Origin: Pseudanabaena cinerea FACHB-1277
GTDB lineage: Bacteria > Cyanobacteriota > Cyanobacteriia > Pseudanabaenales > Pseudanabaenaceae
Reading direction: 5' to 3'
NCBI RefSeq assembly: GCF_014696345.1
Contig: NZ_JACJPY010000003.1
Span: forward strand, 61,467-125,466
DNA length: 64,000 nucleotides
The notes under the pieces: generated by a model
Databases searched by the model: none
What the model was told of the DNA's origin: nothing
Seen by the model: only the letters and a program-made list of their open reading frames with translations
In this document: in pieces, positions 58,143 to 64,000 of the stretch
Numbering within the stretch: position 1 is the first letter of the stretch
How the letters are laid out: each line of letters opens with the position of its first letter
Made by a program: the position numbers and the translations under genes

Positions 58143-58916
58143 ATGGGAAATTTTGGCAATTGGCTCCTCAAACTTGGTCAAAGTTGCTTGCTCATTGGTC
58201 AAATTATCACCCGAATTTTCATCTATCGCCGTCTGCATTGGCGCAATACTATCGAGCAGATGTCAATGGTGGGTACAGAATCCTTGCTGATTACTTTGAT
58301 TACCGCAGGCTTTGTCGGGGCTGTATTTACGATTCAGGTTGCTAGAGAATTTATTAATTTTGGTGCTCAACAGGCGATCGGCGGCATTTTGGCGATCGCC
58401 CTAGCAAGAGAATTAATCCCCGTATTGACGGCGGTAATTATTGCGGGGCGGGTTGGTTCAGCCTTTGCCGCCGAAATCGGCACGATGCAGGTGACAGAAC
58501 AGATTGACGCTCTCTATATTTTACGCACCCATCCCGTTGACTATTTAGCCACCCCAAGGGCGATCGCCTGTTTGTTAATGTTACCGATCTTGACAATCAT
58601 GGGTTTTCTGACAGGCATGGCAGGGGCATTATTTTTGTCTGATTCGATGTATGGCATCTCTGCCACCATGTTTCTCAATTCTGTACAGAATTTACTAAAG
58701 CCTTGGGATTTAATCGCCGCCTTGATCAAATCAAGTATTTTTGGGATCTTGATCGCGGCGATCGGTACAACATGGGGCTTAACCACCACAGGCGGAGCCA
58801 AGGGCGTGGGCGAATCAACCACCACAGCCGTTGTTACAGCTTTATTAGCGATATTCATCAGTAATTTCTTTTTGTCATGGCTATTCTTTCAAGGCATCGG
58901 CTCAACTATTTTATAG
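58143..58916 (+). CDS. mlaE: MlaE-family lipid ABC transporter permease
   Basis: A 257-residue integral membrane protein with six or so hydrophobic segments. FVGAVFTIQVAREFINFGAQQAIGG, the conserved EIGTMQVTEQIDALYILRTHPVDYLATPR segment and GATLL-like GESTTTAVV near the end match MlaE/Ycf63/TGD1. In cyanobacteria and chloroplasts these permeases move phospholipid or fatty-acid precursors between membranes with a separate ATPase and MCE protein, neither of which is nearby. The start is ATG 58143. Confidence 0.9.
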   Translation: MGNFGNWLLKLGQSCLLIGQIITRIFIYRRLHWRNTIEQMSMVGTESLLITLITAGFVGAVFTIQVAREFINFGAQQAIGGILAIALARELIPVLTAVIIAGRVGSAFAAEIGTMQVTEQIDALYILRTHPVDYLATPRAIACLLMLPILTIMGFLTGMAGALFLSDSMYGISATMFLNSVQNLLKPWDLIAALIKSSIFGILIAAIGTTWGLTTTGGAKGVGESTTTAVVTALLAIFISNFFLSWLFFQGIGSTIL

Positions 58917-58946
58917 ATGGACAATGCTTTACGCGGTAAAGTAAAT

Positions 58947-59026
58947 GTAGGGTGCGTTAGCGTCAGCGTAACGCACAAATTTTTAACATTAGACAAGGTG
59001 CGTTACATTTCATCAACGCACCCTAC
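58947..59026. repeat. Inverted-repeat mini-element (GTAGGGTGCGTT type)
   Basis: Ends GTAGGGTGCGTT (58947-58958) and AACGCACCCTAC (59015-59026) are perfect 12-bp inverted repeats with inner GCGTAACGCAC/GTGCGTTAC pairing. Built like the element at 15135-15209 but with different base sequence. Confidence 0.75.
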
Positions 59027-59032
59027 AAAATC

Positions 59033-59074
59033 GGCGATCGCTATTACCGTGAGCCATTATTTCTAGGCGATCGC
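59033..59074 (+). repeat. HIP1-bounded 42-bp repeat, copy 1
   Basis: GGCGATCGCTATTACCGTGA starts the unit and CTAGGCGATCGC ends it; between lies a variable GTGAGNCNT-type centre. First of nine copies between 59 and 63 kb. Confidence 0.8.
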
Positions 59075-59113
59075 TCTTTTTCTCCTACATATGTCGTATA
59101 TAAGGATTTAATC

Positions 59114-59755
59114 GTGATTACAAATGCTAGTAGCCTTACACTTAGCAATCTCCGTCAAACCTTTGGCTTGAGACTTGATACTAGCGATCGCTTTTTTGAT
59201 GAATGGTTAAATCATGCGCCGACCTTAACCGAAGCAGAACTACAAGGATTAGAACGCCTCACTCGCAACTACATCTATCTCAGTCAAGAAGAACCGCCTC
59301 TTGAAGAAATTGTGAAGCTTGTCGTGGTATCACCATTGCTAGATTTGGCTGGTTTCTATCAGTTTCCCTTTTTGGTAAAGGCAGAAGTAAGTACCAATAT
59401 CGAAGTTACTGACGAAGCTAATGCTATGGCAGTTCAAGGTAGGATTGATATTTTGGTAATCCAAGATAGTTTTTGGGTTTTGGTAATCGAATCAAAACCT
59501 GCAAGGCTAGACGTTACGGCAGGAATTCCCCAAGCACTTACTTATTTGTTGAGTGCTCCCAACTTACAGCCAAGTTGCTATGGAATGGTTACAAATGGAA
59601 GAGAAGTATTGTTTTTGAAGTGTGATCGCCACCAAAATGCTCCTCAATATACGCGATCGCCTACTTATCGGTTGCTTGAAAATGCAGCAGAACGTATTCA
59701 AGTTTTGCAGGGACTTAAACAAATTGGAGCTTATATTGGCGATTTGAGGAGTTAG
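59114..59755 (+). CDS. Orphan nuclease-like protein (type I R-subunit N-terminal-like)
   Basis: A 213-residue soluble protein resembling the cyanobacterial orphan proteins annotated as restriction endonuclease subunit R. The PD-(D/E)xK core is visible: QGRIDILVIQDSFWVLVIESKP (D...ExK, residues about 110-131) followed by QALTYLLSAP and a C-terminal helix. No helicase, methyltransferase or specificity subunit is nearby, so it is not a complete restriction system. GTG 59114 is the apparent start (MITNASS...). A copy of the HIP1-bounded repeat begins directly at its stop. Confidence 0.75.
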   Translation: MITNASSLTLSNLRQTFGLRLDTSDRFFDEWLNHAPTLTEAELQGLERLTRNYIYLSQEEPPLEEIVKLVVVSPLLDLAGFYQFPFLVKAEVSTNIEVTDEANAMAVQGRIDILVIQDSFWVLVIESKPARLDVTAGIPQALTYLLSAPNLQPSCYGMVTNGREVLFLKCDRHQNAPQYTRSPTYRLLENAAERIQVLQGLKQIGAYIGDLRS

Positions 59756-59796
59756 GCGATCGCTATTACTATGAGTCATGAATTCTAGGCGATCGC
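59755..59796 (+). repeat. HIP1-bounded repeat, copy 2
   Basis: The unit starts GGCGATCGCTATTACTATGA and ends CTAGGCGATCGC, with the palindromic centre ATGAGTCAT. It begins on the last base of the nuclease-like gene. Confidence 0.8.
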
Positions 59797-59835
59797 TTAA
59801 CCAATATTCTTTTTTGCGATCGCCTATTTACAAAA

Positions 59836-60240
59836 TTACCAATTGACAAACAAGCTGGGATCGACAGAAAAAAAACTACCAAGCGACTTAGCTTGAGCTT
59901 TGCTGATAGGTCTTTTGCCATTAACAACTTCAGAAACAACTCCACGAGAGCCAATTATGCCCACGAGATCAGTTTGCCGTAATTCTCTCTCTTCCATCAA
60001 ATGTATCAAAGTAGAATGGGGCGTTGAAGCTGCTAGCTGATAATGTTGATCTTCAAATTTCTCTATTAGAGAAACTAAAAGCCTCAATATCTGTTCTTTT
60101 TCTGGAGATAGTTTTTCTTCGGCTAACAGATTTTCAACAATACTTAAAGCGCGATCATTTTCTTCTTCAGTTGTGATGACTTTAGGCTGAATATCAACTA
60201 GAAGCGCTCCATATTCTAATTTATTTAAAGTAACGGTCAT
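59836..60240 (-). CDS. HigA-type antitoxin
   Basis: A 134-residue protein. The N-terminal part (VDIQPKVITTEEENDRALSIVENLLAEEK) and the C-terminal XRE helix-turn-helix (about 75-130: MEERELRQTDLVGIIGSRGVVSEVVNGKRPISKAQAKSLGSFFSV) match antitoxins partnered with HigB2-like toxins. The preferred start is ATG 60240; a longer reading to 60261 overlaps the toxin gene further. It overlaps the toxin gene by 20 bases, so toxin precedes antitoxin, the usual HigBA order. Confidence 0.85.
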   Translation of the reverse strand: MTVTLNKLEYGALLVDIQPKVITTEEENDRALSIVENLLAEEKLSPEKEQILRLLVSLIEKFEDQHYQLAASTPHSTLIHLMEERELRQTDLVGIIGSRGVVSEVVNGKRPISKAQAKSLGSFFSVDPSLFVNW

Positions 60241-60523
60241 TTTTCCAACTTCCTGAATCATATTCAGTATGGGTTAAGACATATTTGATGTAAACATCCT
60301 GAGTTTTGTAGGAAATACTCGCAATCAATCGATACTTATTTCCTCTAATATTGAAAACTGTAAATTTGCCAACAGCATCCGCAGATGGATAGACAGATTT
60401 AACATCGTTTATATGTTGCCATTTTGCCTTACTAACAATCCGATACCAGTCATCTAAAGCAACTCTAGAGTCATCGTGGTGCTTACAAAACTCAAGCAGC
60501 GCTTTTCTCGATATAACGTGCAT
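60221..60523 (-). CDS. HigB2-like ribonuclease toxin
   Basis: A 100-residue RelE-superfamily toxin. HVISRKALLEFCKHHDDSRVALDDWYRIV at the start, FNIRGNKYRLIASISYKTQDVYIKYVLTHTEYD near the end with basic residues and the Tyr/His expected at the mRNA-cleaving surface. The following gene overlaps it by 20 bases and encodes the antitoxin. The start is ATG 60523. Confidence 0.85.
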   Translation of the reverse strand: MHVISRKALLEFCKHHDDSRVALDDWYRIVSKAKWQHINDVKSVYPSADAVGKFTVFNIRGNKYRLIASISYKTQDVYIKYVLTHTEYDSGSWKNDRYFK

Positions 60524-61378
60524 TTTTTCCTACCATTCTGTTTCATATGGGTGTCTTGATTTCTCCTTGTTAGTTTTGTTAGTTTTGTATTGCAATCAAT
60601 AATTAGTATTATGCTCTCAAGATGAGAACTTGTCAAGTGTTTTATCAAATTGATATTTGTAATTATTAGTTGCAATCAATAGATTCGTGGGTGTGCATTT
60701 TCTGGATAGTCAAGCGATCGCGAATTTGATCATAAAAAGGCGATCGCATCAACATCTATCTCCTAAAGGCGATCGCTATTACTATGAGTCATGATTTCTA
60801 GGCGATCGCTATTACTGTGAGACGTGATGATTAGGCGATCGCCCCAACAATCTATCTGCTAAAGGCGATCGCTATTCCTGTGAGGCGTAATTTTTAGGCG
60901 ATCGCTGGTTGTGGTGATTATATTGAGGTGACGAAACCCAACATCACCTTTTTTCTGGCATTATCTCTTGCTTGTCATTTATTACCTTAATTGGTTGGGT
61001 TGCACTTCGTTTAATCCAACCTACAGCTGAAATTGTTGGTCTGCTTGCAATTCGTTTTTTAGGTTTTTTTCTTTGGCGGTTATGGATTGTTTGGGAAGGG
61101 GGGATATCCAGATTATAGCGATGCCGTTCTTGATGTAGATCGCTGTCTTTGTGGTCTTGGGTATGAGTTAAAAGTTTGGGGTTGGGAGAGTGGGTAGATT
61201 GTCAGGATATTTTGACAAGGGTTGGGCTTAAGTTGGTAAAGTTGGGGTTTTTCCCAAGTCAAGGATTTTTGCGAGAAGATTGATGGGCTGGAAATTAGGC
61301 AGAGTAGGGGTTTAGGGGATTTTATGGAATTTTTCCTTGGGTTTGGTAAACTTTGGTTGTGTTAACGGTAGGAAACCT
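60524..61378. other. Gene-free stretch with repeats and G-rich strand
   Basis: No gene is supported. 60739-60905 holds a cluster of HIP1-bounded repeats. 61020-61378 is strikingly rich in G and poor in C on the plus strand (runs such as GGGTTGGGC, AGTTGGGGTTTTT). A TTGGTTGGGTTGCACTTCG-type sequence at 60990-61020 is like the ends of the inverted-repeat mini-elements. A decayed gene on either strand cannot be excluded. Confidence 0.5.
60739..60905 (+). repeat. HIP1-bounded repeat cluster, copies 3-5
   Basis: Six GCGATCGC octamers alternate with two kinds of filler: the GCTATTAC...GA...TAG centre (three times) and the CATCAACATCTATCTCCTAA filler (twice). Compared with the single copies, this cluster shows how units join tail to head through a shared octamer. 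Confidence 0.85.
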
Positions 61379-61422
61379 ATATTATGGAGTTGTAACCCAT
61401 ATGGGTTACAACTCCATAATAT
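61379..61422. repeat. 44-bp perfect palindrome
   Basis: ATATTATGGAGTTGTAACCC (61379-61398) followed by ATAT and the exact reverse complement to 61422. It ends 17 bases before the ATG of the next ORF. It could be an operator, a terminator or a mobile-element target duplication; cruciform extrusion is possible. Confidence 0.95.
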
Positions 61423-61439
61423 TTGAAAGCTAGAAAATT

Positions 61440-61829
61440 ATGAGTACGAGAGTGAAACTTGTCGTTAAGAACGACACTGGGGTGGTGGTAAAGTGTACCG
61501 ATATCCGATGTGAGAAGTTCGAGAATTTGTCTGAGGGCCACACAATAGCGCCCTATGGAGAAAACGAATTCACGACTGAGACCAGTGATCGCATTTTTTG
61601 TACGTTCACTGAACAATCGCCTGGCGCTGGCAGCTGGCAGCTGGCCATGACATGTCCGAGATCGAGTCGGAACAGTGCTTGTGGTAGCTATAATGCGGGA
61701 TTGCAACCCTATGAACGAACTGGAACTCCTGTGACGTTTACATTTATACTCGGGCAACCGAATGAAGCAGACTGGAATCACGGAGACATTAATGTGCTTG
61801 ATGTGATCAGATATGGGGATTGCTCATAA
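61440..61829 (+). CDS. Unrecognised 129-residue beta-rich protein
   Basis: A soluble protein without signal peptide, rich in Ser/Thr/Gly and with seven cysteines: KLVVKNDTGVVVKCTD, a central TIAPYGENEFTT, then SPGAGSWQLAMTCPRSSRNSACGSY and TGTPVTFTFILGQPNEADWNHGD. The order (KxxVKNxTG at the start, TIAPxGE in the centre, then an aromatic CP motif) is weakly like aegerolysin-type beta-sandwich proteins, but this is a guess. Codon use (many GAG, ACG and CGA) differs from the AT-rich neighbours and no HIP1 octamer is present, so recent acquisition is likely. Confidence 0.5.
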   Translation: MSTRVKLVVKNDTGVVVKCTDIRCEKFENLSEGHTIAPYGENEFTTETSDRIFCTFTEQSPGAGSWQLAMTCPRSSRNSACGSYNAGLQPYERTGTPVTFTFILGQPNEADWNHGDINVLDVIRYGDCS

Positions 61830-62279
61830 ATTGACGATCTCCATGATTTGCTGTTAGCCTTTGAAGTGCGATCGCTTACGAGTGTAGTGCGATCGCCGAT
61901 CTTGTAGGAGAATCATAACTCTGTTTTTGGCTAATTCGTCGAGTTACTGCGATCGCTTTCTCTGGTGAAGTACAATCTCCTCAATTATCTATCTGAATAA
62001 AGGGTTTGGGGTACGCGATCGCTATTACTGTGAGTCGTGATTTTTAGGCGATCGCATCAACAATCTATCTCCTAAAGGCGATCGCTATTACCATGAGGCA
62101 TGATTTCTAGGCAATCGCATCAACATCTATCTCCTAAAGGCGATCGCTATTACTGCGAGTCGTGATTTATGTGGCGATCGCCGTTCAATTGTATATTTTG
62201 CTGTATTGCGATCGCAGGTTGATTTTTTATAAAATTGCGATATAAATGTTATGCTTGACGTAACACATAAAACTTGCCT
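61830..62279. other. Repeat-rich intergenic stretch before higBA
   Basis: No gene is supported. Apart from the HIP1-bounded repeat cluster (62014-62181) it holds several further GCGATCGC octamers (near 61868, 61889, 61950) and, before higB, TTGACG (62256) and a plausible promoter region ending near 62275. Confidence 0.5.
62014..62181 (+). repeat. HIP1-bounded repeat cluster, copies 6-8
   Basis: Three copies of the centre (variants GTGAGTCGTGA, ATGAGGCATGA, GCGAGTCGTGA) joined by CATCAACAATCTATCTCC fillers. One octamer has mutated (GGCAATCGC near 62110), which shows the unit is not kept purely by the octamer. Confidence 0.85.
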
Positions 62280-62564
62280 ATGCCTCAAAAATATAAAGAC
62301 AAACGTACAGCCAAATTTGCGACTGGCGATCGCGTCAAAGAATTTCAAGGATTTGAAAGACAAGCATACAAACGTCTAGAAATTCTAGAAGCCTCACCTA
62401 ATAAAGAAGCTCTTATGGCATTGCCAAGTAACCGTTTTGAGGCACTAGGCGGAGATAGAAAAGGACAGTATAGCATCCGCATAAATGACAAATGGCGTAT
62501 TTGTTTTGAGTGGATAGAAACAGAAAATCGCCCATTTAATATCGAAATTGTCGATTATCACTAA
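62280..62564 (+). CDS. higB: HigB ribonuclease toxin
   Basis: A 94-residue toxin of the HigB/RelE type. FATGDRVKEFQGFERQAYKRLEILEAS, LPSNRFEALGGDRKGQYSIRINDKWRICFEW and the end FNIEIVDYH are diagnostic (GDRKGQYSIRIND is the HigB signature, with catalytic residues in the C-terminal strand). ATG 62280 is chosen over the TTG at 62274, which is out of place against homologues. Its antitoxin gene follows after 14 bases with a strong Shine-Dalgarno sequence (AAAGGAG). Confidence 0.93.
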   Translation: MPQKYKDKRTAKFATGDRVKEFQGFERQAYKRLEILEASPNKEALMALPSNRFEALGGDRKGQYSIRINDKWRICFEWIETENRPFNIEIVDYH

Positions 62565-62578
62565 AGGAGAAAACAACT

Positions 62579-62890
62579 ATGGCAAGACCTGCAATTCACG
62601 CTGGCGAAATCTTAGCAGATGAGCTAGAAGAACTTGGAATTAGTGCATCAGAACTAGCGCGATCGCTCCATATCCCCACAAATCGGATTACGCAAATTCT
62701 CAAAGGACAAAGAGGTATTACTGCTGACACTGCCTTACGTCTAGGGCGATGGTTTGGCACTGGTGCAGAGCTATGGCTTAATTTGCAAAAAGCCTATGAG
62801 TTACGCCTAGCTGAGGAATTAGCGGGAGAAGAAATTCAAAAAACGATTCAGCCTCGTTCATCAAACAATCAGCAGTTAGCTCAAGTTTAG
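62579..62890 (+). CDS. higA: HigA antitoxin
   Basis: A 103-residue XRE-family antitoxin that also represses its own operon. HAGEILADELEELGISASELARSLHIPTNRITQILKGQRGITADTALRLGRWFGTGAELWLNLQ is the standard HigA helix-turn-helix. AAAGGAG eight bases before ATG 62579 sets the start. A HIP1-bounded repeat begins at the stop codon. The toxin-first order is the usual one for HigBA. Confidence 0.93.
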   Translation: MARPAIHAGEILADELEELGISASELARSLHIPTNRITQILKGQRGITADTALRLGRWFGTGAELWLNLQKAYELRLAEELAGEEIQKTIQPRSSNNQQLAQV

Positions 62891-62928
62891 ATCGCTATTA
62901 CTATGAGTCATGATTTCTAGGCGATCGC
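62889..62928 (+). repeat. HIP1-bounded repeat, copy 9
   Basis: Starts AGATCGCTATTACTATGAGT at the higA stop codon and ends TCTAGGCGATCGC just before the stop of the convergent DevA-type gene. The first octamer is mutated. Confidence 0.8.
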
Positions 62929-62934
62929 CATTAA

Positions 62935-63654
62935 TCAATGACCAACTTCAATATTAGGAACAAGCTTGCCATCTTCCATGTAGACAATGCGATCGGCGAT
63001 GTCGAGGATACGATTGTCGTGGGTAATGAGGAGAATTGTGCAGCCTTTTTGTTTGGCGAGGGTTTGCATGAGTTCCACAACTTCGCGACCCGATTTTTTA
63101 TCAAGGGCTGCCGTGGGTTCATCAGCTAGGACGATTTTGGGTTGAGAAACTAGCGCACGGGCGATCGCCACTCGTTGTTTTTGACCACCAGAAAGACTGT
63201 CAGGATAATAATCGAGGCGATGCCCCAGCCCAACCGCTTCGAGCATAGCGGTAGCAGTACCATCTAGATCAGAAGTTCTATCTTCATCGTGAAGTTCTAG
63301 AGACATGCGTACATTTTGTCTAGCCGTGAGGAAGGTCATCAAATTATGGGCTTGAAAGATATAGCCAATATTGCGGCGGATTTGCATGAGAGAGTTTTTA
63401 TCAGCACCGCGAATTTCTTGATCTAAAATTTTTAAACTGCCTTCCTGAGCCGATCGCAAACCACCCATGAGCGTCAGAAGTGTAGTTTTACCTGAGCCAG
63501 AAGGTCCCGTCATGATGATGATTTCGCCAGAATGGATATCGAGATTGATATCAAAAAGCGCCTGTTTGCGTAAGTCTCCTTCGCCAAAATAATGATTGAG
63601 ATTTTGGGCAGAAATTACGGGTGTAGATGTAGCAATGGCAAGTGGGGAATTCAT
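62935..63654 (-). CDS. DevA-type ABC exporter ATPase
   Basis: A 239-residue ABC ATPase of the MacB/LolD/DevA class. Walker A is MTGPSGSGKTTLLTLMGGL, the signature is DSLSGGQKQRVAIARAL, Walker B is IVLADEPTAALD and the switch histidine is in LLITHDNRI. HYFGEGDLRKQALFDINLDI at the start is characteristic of DevA, which with DevB (adaptor) and DevC (permease) exports glycolipids or other products through the envelope. ATG 63654 is preferred over 63702, which overlaps the upstream gene. DevB and DevC are not in the window. Confidence 0.88.
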   Translation of the reverse strand: MNSPLAIATSTPVISAQNLNHYFGEGDLRKQALFDINLDIHSGEIIIMTGPSGSGKTTLLTLMGGLRSAQEGSLKILDQEIRGADKNSLMQIRRNIGYIFQAHNLMTFLTARQNVRMSLELHDEDRTSDLDGTATAMLEAVGLGHRLDYYPDSLSGGQKQRVAIARALVSQPKIVLADEPTAALDKKSGREVVELMQTLAKQKGCTILLITHDNRILDIADRIVYMEDGKLVPNIEVGH

Positions 63655-63656
63655 AG

Positions 63657-63890
63657 CTATAGGAGTTTGATTGATGGATTTCCAAAAGCGTTGGCAATGC
63701 AATAGACGAGGCTATCGGCAAGAAAAAATATGCCTAAACCCAAGATTAGAAAACGGATGATGTGAGGAGAATAGATGGCAATAGAGCGGTTAATGCGCTG
63801 GAGCAGAGTCAAGGCAAAACTTTGACGATGAAAGAAAAGATAGATAACAATTAGAGCGATTGGCGGTAGGACAAAAATTAGGTTATACAT
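63657..63890 (-). CDS. Small two-helix membrane protein, unknown
   Basis: A 77-residue protein with two hydrophobic segments (YNLIFVLPPIALIVIYLFF and IIRFLILGLGIFFLADSLVY) joined by a basic loop (FHRQSFALTLLQRINR). The stop is three bases before the DevA-type start, so they form an operon. I do not recognise the family; a cyanobacterial conserved small membrane protein is likely. The preferred start is ATG 63890 over a TTG at 63914. Confidence 0.65.
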   Translation of the reverse strand: MYNLIFVLPPIALIVIYLFFHRQSFALTLLQRINRSIAIYSPHIIRFLILGLGIFFLADSLVYCIANAFGNPSIKLL

Positions 63891-63963
63891 TGCCAAGATC
63901 TGACGGGGCGACAAAAGATATGGGAAGTATGAGTAGATGGGGATTTGAGGATTTAAGATAAAA

Positions 63964-63999
63964 AAGATAGGTCAAGTCATAGTAAGTATGACCTATCTA
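63964..63999. repeat. Inverted repeat at the right edge
   Basis: AGATAGGTCA (63964-63973) pairs with TGACCTATCT near 63990-63999, and an alternative inner pair GTCATA/TATGAC competes with it. It may be a terminator of a gene beyond the window or a leader structure. Confidence 0.6.
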
Positions 64000-64000
64000 G

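Noticed and set aside
59114..59755. Complete type I restriction system
   Set aside because: Only an N-terminal nuclease-like domain is present; no hsdM, hsdS or helicase part is within the window.
61377..61781. 134-codon minus-strand frame opposite the orphan ORF
   Set aside because: It would run out through the palindrome and has no better support than the plus-strand frame, which has an ATG just after the palindrome. The choice of strand is not certain.
60739..62181. Repeat clusters considered as a CRISPR array
   Set aside because: The repeats are bounded by HIP1 octamers, the fillers are themselves repeated rather than unique spacers, spacing is irregular and no cas gene is present.
1..64000. 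tRNA and rRNA genes
   Set aside because: No cloverleaf with TTCGAATCC-type T loop or rRNA segment was found on reading; a tRNAscan run would be decisive.

Overview
The window is chromosomal DNA of a cyanobacterium. Evidence: photosynthesis-linked genes found essentially only in oxygenic phototrophs (psb28, thf1/psb29, a CrtH-type carotene isomerase, a Ycf49/DUF2499 gene, a DUF1517 gene), a cyanobacterial SLH-OprB porin, and very frequent GCGATCGC (HIP1) octamers. The gene set and AT-rich intergenic DNA fit a filamentous Pseudanabaena-like organism, but genus is inference. No rRNA, tRNA, CRISPR array or intact insertion sequence was recognised.

Layout. 0-14 kb: housekeeping and signalling: a flavoprotein overlapping a MnmC-like methyltransferase tail to tail, a small NrtS-type nitrate/nitrite transporter, a TVP38 membrane protein, a vWA protein, a GAF-adenylate/guanylate cyclase, DUF1517, a FecR gene coupled to a CHASE2-GGAEF-EAL c-di-GMP protein, fabD and a GT4 glycosyltransferase. 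14-30.6 kb: conserved metabolism (rpe, a LivG/NatA ABC ATPase, a tandem-ComFB protein, thf1, thrC, queA, LRR protein, menH, psb28, moaB, crtH, an iron-type porin behind a near-perfect Fur box, aat, murF), with a duplicated hairpin plus small-ORF unit and transposase-like remnants at 28.4-29.1 kb. 30.8-43.6 kb: one long minus-strand cell-surface glycan locus (at least five glycosyltransferases, methyltransferases, a DegT/PerA-type aminotransferase, a cupin, a Wzt ABC ATPase); its upstream two thirds carry no complete HIP1 site over about 5.7 kb. 43.6-46.9 kb: an accessory block (two DUF29, Uma2, BrnT with an XRE protein, HEPN/MNT) with a 190-bp duplicated wzt 5' end. 47-58 kb: a possible nitrogen-heterocycle scavenging region: GntR regulator with a divergent M20 ureido-hydrolase across a palindromic operator, an 8-oxoguanine-deaminase-type amidohydrolase, and a cyanuric acid hydrolase/barbiturase that forms a tight operon with a membrane nucleotide cyclase and a cyclic-nucleotide-domain MscS channel. 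Between them lies a 3.7-kb segment flanked by heptanucleotide arrays in mirror-image order. 58-64 kb: an MlaE permease, then an accessory zone with an orphan nuclease-like gene, two HigBA modules, an unrecognised 129-residue ORF behind a 44-bp perfect palindrome and nine copies of a HIP1-bounded repeat, ending in a DevA-type ABC ATPase.

Most noteworthy: (1) a family of interspersed elements with conserved flanks around hairpin stems that differ in sequence but remain base-paired; (2) the barbiturase, cyclase and cNMP-MscS operon, whose cyclase lacks the transition-state arginine and whose channel lacks the phosphate-binding arginine; (3) the HIP1-bounded repeat family confined to 59-63 kb; (4) the wzt recombination scar; (5) the duplicated hairpin/mini-ORF unit at 28.4-28.9 kb.
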